NCBI GenBank assembly: GCA_030340625.1
Contig: JAOPHQ010006602.1
Coordinates: 1 to 64,000, forward strand
Source: Merluccius polli
Taxonomy: Eukaryota > Chordata > Actinopteri > Gadiformes > Merlucciidae
Direction: 5' to 3'
DNA length: 64,000 nt
Positions 37,514 through 50,326 of this stretch are shown here, in pieces. The notes beneath the pieces are model-generated. The model worked only from the letters and a program-made list of their open reading frames with translations, searched no databases and was not told where the DNA came from. How positions within the stretch are numbered: position 1 is the stretch's first letter; every line of letters starts with the position of its first letter. The position numbers and the translations under genes were made by a program.

Positions 37514-37532
37514 CGTTTTACAATCAAAATAT

Positions 37533-38592
37533 AAAGTCAGTGACACTTATTATTTGCAAGTGATCAGATGTGTGTGTCCAGACATCACCAACCTATCTGC
37601 ATGGGTAGGTTGCTGTGGTAACGACTTGGGCGTCACCATGTACACTGGTGACGTGGCTTTCCGACAAAAAAAACCCCCCCCAAATGCCAGCAGACAATTG
37701 TTTTCAGGGTCTGTCCACGGACTGCTGTCTGTGTTGTTGTCCTCCATGCCGCTGTTCTGCTCAGCCGAGAAGGGTTCAGCTGCACTGTGTGCAGAAAAGC
37801 CCAGTAGCGCATGTAAGGGATAATGCCCGACTTCTGATAATGGACACCTCAAAGGGCATTATCCCGCTTATACCATGGTCACTTGCCAAAGCAAATAAAT
37901 TAAGACCATTAATTAATATTTGCATGCGTTTTACAATCAAAATTCAAGTTTTTCACAAGCCATAATTTAGTTTCCCTGCCGCCTGAGGGTCTGACTAATA
38001 CCTGGAACAATCATTACCCTCCCGTAAGGTTCTTATGCAACGGAAACGTTGTTCACTCCTCCAGTAAATAGGACGGACCTTAGATACGACTTGGCAACGG
38101 GAGGGATTCTAGTCCGCTCAGCTATGAGCCAGAGAGCTGACGTAATGCATTGTACATCGGGAACCGCGACGGCCTATACTTTCAACATAAAGTGTACATA
38201 TTTATAATTTGAAATGTGCCTTTATACCACAGATACTATAGGGTCTATAGCATATAACCGCGTTTTCTGATTACAGTTTAATGCATTTTTCACAATTTAC
38301 CAGCTCTCGTTTTGAAGGCTGAACATACAATTTGACTGGAAGTACTTAGTAGGTGTCCATATAGCCAGAGCTAGCTCTGCATAGCAGGGATTAATGGCCA
38401 CCCTACAGCAGCCAATCAGAATCGAGTATTCCCTCTCCGTTGCCATGGTTACCATCTAGCGTTTGAGCCAGCGCAGTAATCTAACTGTAATCAGGCAATT
38501 TGACCCGAACGTCTTTCCTAGGTGTACATTAACACTTTTTAACCTACACCCGCCAGCCAATCAGAATCGAGTATTCACCCAGACCATGGTAT
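37533..38592. repeat. Duplicated intronic segment, second copy (B)
   Basis: Repeats 35490-36206 with extra sequence near 38285-38570. The last part holds two copies of gccaatcagaatcgagtatt. No gene. Confidence 0.65.
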
Positions 38593-38617
38593 GAATATAT
38601 ATAATGTGTGTGTGTAG

Positions 38618-38710
38618 ATGTTCAAGGCAGGGGATATGCTGGGCATGTCCATCTCCTCCATCATGCCGGTGAAGAACTACTCCTTTGAGCTGGACCTGGA
38701 CAGTCCATAA
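38618..38710 (+). CDS. IFI44-like B, last exon, frameshifted
   Basis: Reads MFKAGDMLGMSISSIMPVKN to LDLDSP and stops at TAA 38708. The remaining ~120 bp homologous to the copy A exon continue in another frame to about 38834. Confidence 0.75.
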   Translation: MFKAGDMLGMSISSIMPVKNYSFELDLDSP

Positions 38711-39175
38711 GGACGTCCTCCTGCTGTCGGCCGTCGATAACATCCAGGAGTACGCCGACCTGTACTTCCAGGACCAGGCCAGCAAAGACCTGGGACCTTG
38801 TGGAAACACCCCCACAAGGGAATTCATTGGCTAGAGTAGTGGTTCCCATTTCTAGGTCATACGACTATTGCAACCCCAGACTTTGTAGCCCCACACACAT
38901 TGTTTTAACCCAGGTTTCAATATCTAGCCATAATGTCAAAGTCCCACTGAAATAGTCAGAACAGTCATTTCCCTGTGACTACGAATCATTAGGCAGTAAT
39001 TTGTTTGTTTGCACAAATTTGAAAAAAATGTATTAAAGTTTACCTTTAAAAAAAACCATCTAAATGAACAAACATAACTTTCTCCACCCCTGAACTCCTG
39101 TTATGCCATTTTGGCATTGAACAAGAGGCTAGCAGGGCTAGCGTGGCTAACAAATAGCCTCAAACTCTCTATGTG

Positions 39176-39181
39176 AATAAA
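39176..39181 (+). terminator. Possible poly(A) signal, IFI44-like B
   Basis: First AATAAA on + after copy B, about 470 bp past its stop. It lies within 80 bp of the predicted rabgap1l 3' end on the other strand. Confidence 0.35.
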
Positions 39182-39695
39182 TACACATCTAACCCTTGCT
39201 CTGTGTTCAATAGAAACAAAACAACATGGTGTTGGTGAACATTGAAAGGTAAGTTTATTATTGGAGGTTGGACATTCACTGTACAGGAATTACATATTGA
39301 TCAGGACTTCAGTGCAGCTTCTGCCACGTGCAAAATTCAAAAATCGACCTTGCGCCGTGCCGGCCTTACCTGAATTTGTGACGTCACTAATGGAAAATAA
39401 AGGCGTAAAACTTGGCAGCCGTCTTCAATTAACACTCGGAAATAACTCCACGCAACGTCCAGGAAATAAGGATCACTCGGGAGTACAAACAGTTCAACTA
39501 TAATGTCTGTGAAGTATGAAGGCGGTTTTTAGTGCACAATTAAATAGTTACTCGTATGACACTGTGTGATTGGCTGGAGGGCTTCTTAAAATAACATGGA
39601 TATTTTGCCAAATATGGACATGGTTAAAATACTAAAAACACATCAGAAACAACCAGCAGTCGCATACAAAGATGCCATACACAACGTTCCTGATC

Positions 39696-39736
<41 letters not shown>

Positions 39737-39999
39737 CCACTCTGGCCTCTCTGTGCTTAAAGGTGTGTTTGATTTGCATCACTTTAACAGACAAAGTCAT
39801 AGAAAATAAAAAGGGTTGTGGTGATTTCAAGTCATCCAGACCAAGGTAAACGAACATCACCCTGTTCAACTGTATCTTTTAAAAGAGAAGGCCAACGCAA
39901 CGTGTCCAGAGTGGACTGATCAAGGTGAACAAACAGCAGTTCTGCTGCTCCACAGACACCTAAACAGCTCCTACACAATGCTCACTTCCTATTGTGCAG

Positions 40000-40590
40000 C
40001 AGTCTGTCTGTCCCAGCTGGGGTAGTTAGGGTCCATCTGTCTGTCCCAGCTGGGACAGACAGATGGACCCTAACTACCCCAGCTGGGGTAGTTAGGGTCA
40101 GTCTGTCAGTCTGTCCTAGCTGGGGTTGTTAGGGTCAGTCTGTCTGTCCCAGCTGGGGTAGTAAGGGTCAGTCTGTTTGTCTGTCCTAGCTGGGGTAGTT
40201 ACGGTCAGTCTGTCTGTCCCAGCTTGGGTAGTTAGGGTCAGTCAGTCTGTCCCAGCTGGGATAGTTAGGGTCAGTCAGTCTGTCCCAGCTGGGATAGTTA
40301 GGGTCAGTCTGTCTGTCTGTCCCAGCTGGGGTAGTTAGGGTCTGTCTGTCTGTCTTTCCTAGCTGGGGTAGTTGGGGTCAGTCTGTCTGTCCTAGCTGGA
40401 GTAGTTAGGGTCGGTCTGTCTGTCTGTCCCAGCTGGGGTAGTTAGGGTCGGTCTGTCTGTCTTTCCTAGCTGGGGTAGTTGGGGTCAGTCTGTCTGTCCT
40501 AGCTGGGGTAGTTAGGGTCAGTCTGTCTGTCCTAGCTGGGGTAGTTAGGGTCAGTCTGTCTGTCCTAGCTGGGGTAGTTGGGGTCAGTCC
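40000..40590. repeat. ~37-bp minisatellite in rabgap1l 3' UTR
   Basis: About 15 units with the core agctggggtagttagggtca followed by gtctgtctgtcc. The ttaggg inside is not telomeric because the period is about 37 bp. One portion is inverted (see 40012-40087). Confidence 0.92.
40012..40087. repeat. 76-bp perfect palindrome
   Basis: The arms meet at cag|ctg (40049/40050) and match without mismatch for 38 bp each. It arose by inversion of one minisatellite unit. In RNA it would form a strong hairpin. Confidence 0.92.
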
Positions 40591-41423
40591 GGGGCGGTGG
40601 CACTGAGGGAATGTTTTCGGAGGTCAGCGGAAGAATGACCTTTGACCTCCAAGCCACTGTGCTTATTTGGATCAACATTACCAAAGACAAACATTCAAAT
40701 CCTAAAAGTAAAAAAAAAGAAGGAATTTAACCAAAACATCTCTGTACAAGATTAAAAAAAAAAATCCATCAAGAATTAGTACATATACATATTTATATAA
40801 CAACTTTGTATACTTATAGTATTACCATAAAGAAGCGAATGTTTTGTGTGTATTTCTGAACGCGTCACCTCTTCTCACAGAGCTGTAAGATGGTTAATGA
40901 AGCAGCCGTTTCAGTGAAGAAGAATCGTTAGTCTTGTAAGACACGTCCCTATTGGTAGGACACTAAATACAGATTCAATGTGGTTCTTATTTAGCATAAT
41001 CACATGGCAACATGGGTAATTGGCCGTCACTCTGCAATAGCAATGTCTGGCCACAGGAGGGAGCTGTTGGAACCAAATGCGTTTCTCTTCCAGAGCAAGC
41101 TTTGAGCCAATCAGTTTCAACGATGGGTGACGGACAAAGACTGTTGGCCCGTAAGTCAAAGAGGCGGGACTTAAAGGCGGGAGTTAAAACGTTTGGGATA
41201 AGGAGAAGGGCGGCAGCAACAAAAAAAAAAAGAAAAAGAAAGCCCACCATTTTTCCTTTCCTTTGTTTTTCAGCAAATCAAAAACCCCAGAAAAGCATTG
41301 AGTCCCGCCCTCTTCCTAGACCAATGGGAGCCCAGCATGATTCCTTGGCTTTTACTCTTCAGCTGTTGTTCGCAGACTCTGAGGGTACATCCTTCCTCCA
41401 GGGTGTAGCGGGGAGGTGTAGAC

Positions 41424-41591
41424 CTAGGAGGTGCCGTCCTTGGGAGAGCTGGGGCCGTGGGATTGGGAGGTGCTGGAGGAGGAGGAGGAGGCGGAGGAGG
41501 AGCTCTTCAGCGAGCCCAAAGTCTTACTGAACCAGGAGTTCTTGGCAGCCTGGACCTCGTTCAGCAACACACCCCTCTGGTGCTCCAGCTC
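41424..41591 (-). CDS. rabgap1l terminal exon
   Basis: 55 codons plus TAG: ELEHQRGVLLNEVQAAKNSW, FSKTLGSLKSSSSASSSSSS, then TSQSHGPSSPKDGTS. It keeps the family's NEVQAAKNSWFSKTL helix, but the tail is a Ser run rather than the mammalian IKTATG ending. Acceptor ttcccag. Confidence 0.9.
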   Translation of the reverse strand, partial: ELEHQRGVLLNEVQAAKNSWFSKTLGSLKSSSSASSSSSSTSQSHGPSSPKDGTS

Positions 41592-44500
41592 CTGGGAAGG
41601 ACAACGGGATGGGGAGGGAGGGGAGACGGGGGGGCGGTGAGCAACTGTGGTGCACTTTGGTGCATCGGGGATAGATGATGAACGATAAAGTTGTTGACTT
41701 TATGCGAGTAGCAATGGTAGAGCAGTTTGTGTTGTGTTGGCAGCGTTGGTGGAGCTGTTAGGTTAAAAGCAAACTTCGCTGTGTCATTACAATATGCAAA
41801 TTAACAATGTTCCTCCATGTTGCCTGGGTGCATTGCTATTCACCAAAAGATATCTTAACAAGTTTGTATCTTTCTTCTTAGATCATTTCTTATTATAAAA
41901 CGTAAGATTAGAAGGGATTCATGAAAACCAAGATCTTAAAATTCTTAACTTTAAGATAATAGGTTGTCACATTGTCACAACTTAAGTTGTCCCATTGAGT
42001 TTTAGTTGCTTCTATTTCAATATTTTTAAATCTTATAGTAAGGTGTTGCACCTCACCGATTCAAAATGTGCACGATATTATTATTATTATTATTATTATG
42101 ATTTTAATATAGAAAAATAATTAAGGTCTAGGCTACGACAAACTATGCTAACAATGAAGTATTTGTTTATCACTTGATTGATTTTCACTTATCCACACAC
42201 ACGGCCCAAAAGTGAGACTACTTAATTATACGTTTCTAAGAATGGGATAAAATAACTTAACAAATGTAAGAAGTTCTTAAGATAATGAACGGGAACATAT
42301 GGAGAAACTGCAGTGAAGATCATTCTTAGGAACTTCGTAGAATTTCTTTTGAAGAAACTTCTTAATACTTCTCAATTATATTTTGTGAATTGGCCCCTGG
42401 TCCCCTTCATTAGGGACCACAGGAGGCAGTGTCCTCCACAGGAAGCAGTGTCCTACCTGTATCCTACACTTGGCTTCCACCAGCTGCAGCTTGGTCTGGG
42501 CCAGCTCCAGCTCCAGCTCCCTCAGTTGCTCCATGAGGGAGTCCTTCTCGTCGTCGCCCCGGCCGGCCCCCAGGCCCTCCTGGCTGGGGGCCGGCGTCTG
42601 GAGGGGCCCCTCGGCACTAAACACATCCCTGCATCGCTCACAGGACATCACCTTACTCTGCACCACACACACACACACACACATGCACACACAAACACAG
42701 TGACAGTTTTACTCACAGTGGATATATGCACGTCGTTTAGCCTGACTTGCATTAGTATTTTGTATTGCTAAAGATAGTGTTAGCATTAATGTAGAGGAAA
42801 CATCCGGCATTTCCTAACCGACTGTCTTCGAGGCCATCTACTAGCTGGCTGTTTTAAGGTTAGCTTGTAGCTAGCTACTATACCAGCCTACCTGTCTTTA
42901 AGAGCTACTAGCTGGATGTCTTTAAGGCTCGTTATTAGCAAAATATTGTCAAGGCTACTCGGTGAGAGCGGCGTCTCACCCGTACGATGTCCAGCTCCTC
43001 TTTAGTGGCCGCCTGCTGCTTCTCGAGGCGACTGCTCAGCTGGGAGCAGATCTGTCCCATTCACACGCAGAAACAACATTGAGTTACCATGGCAACACCG
43101 CCCAACACCTGCCACTTCTTTTTCTCACATTTTAAGTCAAAATCAGTGAAAAAGAAAGTCGTAATGTTTGGCAAGAAAGTGAAAGTGACATCTGGCCTCG
43201 ACATTCAGGAAGTCGTACCTGTTTGTATTCTGCGATGATGGCTGTGGTTTTCTTGATCTCCGACTCGGCTTTCTCAAGCTCTCTCCTGAACACCTCCTTC
43301 AGCTGAGGGAGACAAAGATTAAATTAAGGGTCTATCACCGTGTGTGGATTGTATGATGGGGGCAGACTCGTTAGGACATATAGAGGACTTGTTAGGACAG
43401 CTAGAGCAGTGTTTCCCAAACTTTTCTTCTGGGGACCCACTTTTTGAAAATGACAAACCACCGCGACCCAATTCACGTTATGGCATCGCGAGAAGAGCAT
43501 AATTGCACATAAATGTACGTTCCTGAACCTTATCACTGCCATTTCCCCATCACTTTATGCTAGGACTATTGTATTATAGACCTATTGAATGGATGAACCA
43601 CACATTTCAAAGAGACATTTCTTTAATAACTTCATGTTTTGCACTTATTATTGATTAATGCATTTAAGTGAGTTAACAGGCTCATCATTTAATGAGTAAA
43701 CCAATATTGGCCTACACATTTCAAATATAACTTTATAAATTACATCAAACAAATGCATTTAGTTTAACAGGCTCTCCTTTTTTTCATATCATTAGTACAA
43801 CAAACATAATTTATTCTATAGCAGCCTTTTATATTAGATTCATCATATAATAATTATCCGAGCACATTTAATATCAAAAACAGGCTAATTTTTTTTATTG
43901 ACGACAATTTTTGAAAATCGTTTGGTATGGATGTGAGCCCGCGAGATTTAAGCTGAACGTGAGAGGGCAGCAGCAGCTTAATGCCAATGGGTAGAAACGG
44001 CAACACCCCGATGTGGACAAAGTATGTACTGCAGATGAAAATAATCTTAAGATTTTGCAGAGGTATTTGGCGACCCAATTAAAATCCTGTGCGACCCACC
44101 TGTGGGTCCCGACCCAGGCTTTGGGAAACACTGAGCTAGAGGACTCGTTAGGACAAATGGGGGACTCATTAGGACAGCTAGAGGACTCGTTAGGACAAAT
44201 GGAGGACTTGTTGGGACAGATGGAGGACTTGTTGGGACAGATAGAGGACTCATTTGGACAGATAGAGGCATCTTTAGGATGGATAGAGGACTCGTTAGGA
44301 CAGAGAACTTGTTAGGACAGAAAGAGGACTCGTTAGGGTATATAGAGGACTCGTAAGAATGGATAGAGGACTTGTGAGGGTAGATAGAGGACTAGGGTCG
44401 TTAGGATAGACAGACAGTTAGGACAGATAGAGGACTTATTGGGACAGATAAAAGACTCATTAGGACAGATAGACAGGACAGAGAGTGAAATCGTTAGGAG

Positions 44501-44791
44501 GGATAGACTTGTTAGGATGGAGGATGGACCTGCGCCGTCTCCTCCTCTTGTCTCCTCTTCTCCTCCTCCGTTTCCACCAGGCGCTCCTTGGTGTTCAGTA
44601 GCTCTTTGTTCAGAACATCAGCCTTGTCCTCTGCCTGCAACACACACAGACACACACAAATACGCACGCACACACACACACACACGCATACACACACATG
44701 CGGCTGATTAGCAAGTGCTTAGACATATCATCTAATGTGCTATCACATTATAATGGGAGCCTTATTATCCTTGTTCTCAAAGTGGAGAGTG

Positions 44792-44826
<35 letters not shown>

Positions 44827-45530
44827 TATCTTCATGTGTGTGTGTGTGTGTGTGCATGTGTGCACGTGCATGGCTGTCTTGTGTGTGTGTGTTATCTGAT
44901 CCAGGTGGTTCCTCAGGGAGATCTTGAGGAACCACCTGCATCATGTGTGTGTGTATGTGTGTGTGTTACCTGGTCCAGGTGGTTCCTCAGGGAGATCTTG
45001 CTGGTGACCAGCTCGTGGGCGAGGTCATCGTTCTCCTGCTCCAGACGCATGCTGGCCTCCTGCAGACGCCGGTTCTCCCTCTGCACACACCGTGCAGGCC
45101 AACACACACACATTAGATATACACATGTAGAAACACACACACACACTCACATTAGGTACACAAACATACATACACGCAAAAACACACACATTAGGTGTAC
45201 ACACGCGCAGAAACACACACACATTAGACATGGAGAAACAAACAGACACATAGACACTAAAGATGGTGGACAGAAAAACGGTCCAAATATATGGGTTGTG
45301 TGTTCCAAAAATATATTCTGTAATCACTGTCATCGCTTTATGGATGTCAACTACACGTATTACTCTACTCTGTACCATCACAATATTCGGCCTACCTGAT
45401 TGGTTGTTTCCTGTGTCAGGTGATCAAACAGGGTTTTGGTACCGACTAACAATCCAAGTCAAGTCCAACTGCCACTCCTTCAAACTAAGAGTGCATACTA
45501 AAGCTATAGAGTCCTTCCTGTGCTCGCTCG

Positions 45531-45598
<68 letters not shown>

Positions 45599-46839
45599 TT
45601 AATCAACAAACACACACACACACAGACTTGCACATGACTGAGGTCACCAATATGGAGAATTACTCTGCTGGTCTCATGACTGCAAAGGACTTTCACATGA
45701 CACTGTTCTATCTCACCGTTACCACGACAACATCCTCTCACGCACGGATGTACACACTTGCACGCACACGGGCGCGCATACACACACACATAAACACACA
45801 GACACAGACACACACTACAGACAGATCCACTAAAACCATGAGAAACAACCCAACCAACAGGAGGATTCTCTCTCTCTCTCTCCTGTGTCTCTCTCCCTTC
45901 TCTTTGTCTCTTTTCTGTCTCTACCTCTGTCCTCTCTCTATCTCTACCTCTATTTATCTGTCTGTCTGTCTCTGTCTCTGTCTCTCTCTCTAATGACCTA
46001 CAGTAATAAGGACTTCCTTCCTTCCTGTTGTGATGCTTCACAGATACAAACTCAGTTCAAGACTCCTTCACAACAGACCTCATGTACAACATCTACAACA
46101 GTGGACTTTGACTAGGGCTTTTTTGATTAATCACTTAATCATTTAGTCTAGAAAATGTCATAAGTTATAGCAAATGACATCACAAGTTAACAGAGTCTAA
46201 AGTGAGGTCTTACATTTGCTTGATTTATCTCACAAGCAGCCAAGAACAATTAAAGTATTCATTTTATAATGACCCATGAACCAAACTTTTGAATTTCCGA
46301 AGCATCAAGCAGCTTAAATGACCTAAACAATTAATCAATTACACAAATTTGATTCAATAAATTTTCTGTCGATTGACTAATCATTGCAGCCGAGCCGTCT
46401 GTGTTCTGAAATTATCCAAAACTAGCATTGGCAGCTATTCCTAAAACCTTCTGTTTTGCCAGTTTCAATATCTTAACACAGTATTCTGCCTTTATTGTTG
46501 CTTTGGATAAAACATAAAAAAGAAGCTTCATAAGCCATCAAGCCGTTTTAAACCATTTCCACACTTGGTCTTCAGAACCACACAACTCATTGATGCAGGA
46601 TGAACAAAAATAAAATAAAATCACAGACCATCAAAAGGTGAAAAAAGGAAATTGCGAGCGACCAGGAGGGAATGTCAGACACACTAAAAATAACTGCCCT
46701 CCTCTGCACAAAACTGACAGAATCCCAAATAGATGGACTCTAATAATAGCGGTCCTGATGCTTCAGTTCCTGCTGCCACACCATTTAGCATTTGTTCAGT
46801 AGTACTTGGCAATGTTACTATGCATACTACTGGACAGCA

Positions 46840-46892
<53 letters not shown>

Positions 46893-46911
46893 GTGTGTAG
46901 GTGTGTATGCC

Positions 46912-46944
<33 letters not shown>

Positions 46945-47673
46945 ACCTGGTAGCGGTCTATGGGGTCCTCCTGCTGTAGCTGGCTCACTCTCTGGGTCTG
47001 GTACTCCTTCTCATACTTCTTAAGCTTCTTGGTGGGAACCTGCAACACACACACAGACATGTTGTCAGCAGAGAGACAGGCTGAACACACTTGTCAGCAG
47101 AGACAGGCTGAACACACAGACAGGTTGTCAGCAGAGAGACAGCCTGAACACACAGACAGGTTGTCAGCAGAGAGACAGCCTGAACACACAGACAGGTTGT
47201 CAGCAGAGACAGGCTGAACACACAGACAGGTTGTCATCAGCGAGACAGCCTGAACACACAGACAGGTTGTCAGCAGAGACAGGCTGAACACACAGACAGG
47301 TTGTCATCAGCGAGACAGCCTGAACACACAGACAGGTTGTCAGCAGAGGCAGACTGAACACACAGACACACCGACTGCTATTGATACAAAAAAACTTGAA
47401 AAAAAACTTGGGGAAATTGTGGGCTTTGACAAACATAGAAAACTCCCATTGTTTCTATTCTACTCAGTTCTATTCATCATGGCTCTATTTTCTGGGTCTT
47501 GTCTATTACACACATGTATTATATCTATATGTGTGTCTGTGTGTGCTAAAGGCAGGTAAGACTGCTATCCCTCCGTGGCGAAGTGTTGCCATGGCACCCA
47601 CTGTTGGGACTGTTAGAGCTCAGTCCCTAAGGGGAGGGGCTTCGGTCATATGATCCCTTCACCCTGGGCTCTG

Positions 47674-47715
<42 letters not shown>

Positions 47716-48129
47716 ACGTGTGTGCATGCATGCGTGTTGCAGGTACATACAGGGACACAGGTGCAGTGTGTTTTTAGCTCTGGGATATTAAAGTCCTTTA
47801 GGAAAAACTGCCACAGCCTCATGGTACAAAATGATGTACCAAAGTGTTTAAGTACTTTAGAGGAACATAACTTTAAATGAAGAAGAAATCCTGATAAGAA
47901 ATAACAATAAGTATGATGAGAGGGAATGTGCCGAGTCACCACAGCACAACAGCATGGACCCAACAGGGCTGGACTGTGACTACTGGTTGATACAAGAAAG
48001 TAGCTGCAAAGCTGATTGGCTGAGAGGGGCACAAGGGGGCTGGGGACAGAACTCTGATACACCACAGAGAGGGACAGAGAGAGAGAGACAGAGACAGAGA
48101 GACACAGAGAGACAGAGAGACAGAGAGAC

Positions 48130-48162
<33 letters not shown>

Positions 48163-48936
48163 GATAGAGGGGGGGGATTGAGGATACAGAGAGTGAGACT
48201 GAGAGAGGGATGGAAACAGAGTGAGATAGAGGGGGAGATCGAGGTGAAGAGAGACAGAGAGGGGGGGATGATGCCGTCAGTTTTTAGTTAAAGTTGTTCT
48301 GCACACGCCCACCTCTCTTTCCCTTTCTCTTTCTTTCTCCTTCTCCTTCTGACTCCCTTTCAAGCCAACAGCTTCAATGAAAGCGGGTTAGGGTTAGGGA
48401 GATCCACGGTACTAATAACTATCCAAGACTCTGAATGCCACATCCTGTAGTAATATCCTGCGAGCGGCTTGTCTGGCAACCGGAAGGTTGCTGGTTCGAT
48501 CCCCGGCTCCTCCAAGCCAAGTGACGAGCTCTTCCTGAGCGAGACACCTCACCCTAACTGCTCCCGACGTGCTGGCTGTCACCTTGCATGGTTGACAAAG
48601 CCGTCGGTGTATGAATGTGTGTATGAATGGGTGAATGAATGTGTGTATGAATGGGTGTATGAATGTGTGTATGAATGTGTGTATGAATGGGTGAATGTGA
48701 GGCAAGAATTCTAAAGTGCTTTGAGTAGCCACCAGTCGGAAAAGTGCTATATAATTGCAGTCCATTTACAATTGACCATTTATTACTTCAAACAGCTGGG
48801 ATTGGTTAATGCTACTGTACCGCTGGCAGTGAACAGGGCTCCAGGTATCCAAGTCACCACTTGGATACACCTGTGTGACTCAGCAGTTTGCTACTCTTAT
48901 GATTAACTCGGCTGGATATTCTAGCAAGGAAGAACA

Positions 48937-48979
<43 letters not shown>

Positions 48980-49187
48980 TTTAACATGCATGTCTGCTTG
49001 CAAAGAGAATTGGATTCTAAAATGAGGAAATCGACAGTTAAAAAATAGGACATGGATTTCAACTACAATTCTCACACACCCACACCCACACCCACACACA
49101 CACACACACACACACACAGCACTCCATTGACTCCAAAATACAACTGTAATTGAAACTAAGTGACATACCCTAACTAACTTCCATGCT

Positions 49188-49227
<40 letters not shown>

Positions 49228-50266
49228 TCTACCCGATCTATTACATGTCGGGAAACTTGTGTAAGAGTTACAAGAGCCAACTGTGCCTTAGTCAGCTAGA
49301 ACACAACATGACAGAGAGACACTGACCAAAAAAAGAGAGGGGAGCTACAGAAAGAGAGAGAGAGAGAGAGAGGTAACAAAAGAGATAGATGAAGAGGTAG
49401 AGAGAGGTTAAGAGAGATAAAGAGGTAGGGAGAGGGAGGGCAATAGAGAGAAGTAGAAAAATAAGTAGAGAGAGAGCAATATATATAAAGAGTTAGAGAG
49501 ACTGTGATAGAGAGAGGTAGAGAGTGATAGAGAGAAAATGTTAGAGAGAGAGAGTGATGGAGAGATGTATAGGGCGATAGAGAGATAAAGAGTTAGAGAG
49601 AGAGAGAGTGACAGAGAGATGTATAGGGCGATAGAGAGATATAGAGTTAGAGAGAGAGAGCGATAGTGATAGAGATAAAGAGAGAGTGATAGAGGTAGGT
49701 AGAGAGTGGTAGAGATAAAGAGAGAGAGCGATAGAGAGACAAGGAGTAAGATGGAGAGAGAGAGCGATAGAGAGACAAAGATTTAGATGGAGAGAGAGCG
49801 ATAGAGAGAGGTAAAGGCAGCAAACCTACCCCAGGCCGGGGCCGTTTTGTGTGTGCCAGCATGTTCACCAGCACATCGTCCTCCACCAGCTGGTTGATCA
49901 CATGGGCGTCGTACGCCACACTGATTGACACCTCCTCCATCATCCTGACCCCCCAACTCCTCCTTCTCCTCCTCACCTCCAACTAACACACTGCCTTCAC
50001 TACCACTGACCAGACCACCGGAGCAGAGAGGAGACGAGAGGAGGAGTGGAGACAATAGAGGATCGGAGGAGAGAGGAGACGAGAGAGAGAGGAGAGGAGA
50101 CGAGAGAGGAGACGATAAAAAAGAGCGGAGAAGAGAGTGCGCCCGACAGGTTTTGTATGCGAGCGGAGAAACGGAGCTCCACTCAAGACAGCCTCAAGCC
50201 ACGCCCCTCTCCTCCCTCCCTCCCTCCCTGGGGGTAGGAGGGACTAGAAAGAGAGAACAACACACC

Positions 50267-50326
<60 letters not shown>

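Larger units (their letters stand above)
31660..38710 (+). pseudogene. IFI44-like GTPase, copy B (C-terminally truncated)
   Basis: Exons 31660-31720, 32424-32505, 34601-34790, 35000-35152, 36729-36900, 37247-37347 and 38618-38710 join in frame for 283 codons. Splice sites, P-loop (GPVGSGKS), CDVMGL and THIDK are all kept. One extra C in the last exon (agtCcataa, near 38705) shifts the frame and creates TAA at 38708, removing the last ~41 residues found in copy A. The N-terminal exon is also 14 codons shorter. The G domain up to THIDK is whole, so a shortened protein is possible. Calling it a pseudogene is cautious, and an assembly error in one base would restore the frame. Confidence 0.7.
39236..41423 (-). 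other. rabgap1l 3' UTR (inferred)
   Basis: Sequence after the rabgap1l stop codon. An AATAAA on the - strand (39254-39259) gives a plausible 3' end. The interval holds AT-rich 3'-UTR-like sequence (40680-40900), a (GT)n tract (39697-39735) and a 37-bp minisatellite. Extent is inferred; earlier polyadenylation is possible. Confidence 0.4.

Noticed and set aside
40000..40590. Interstitial telomere-like ttaggg repeats
   Set aside because: ttaggg occurs once per ~37-bp unit, not in tandem hexamers.
48460..48530. tRNA gene
   Set aside because: A B-box is present, but there is no cloverleaf-compatible full length; the context is a SINE with a LINE-type tail.
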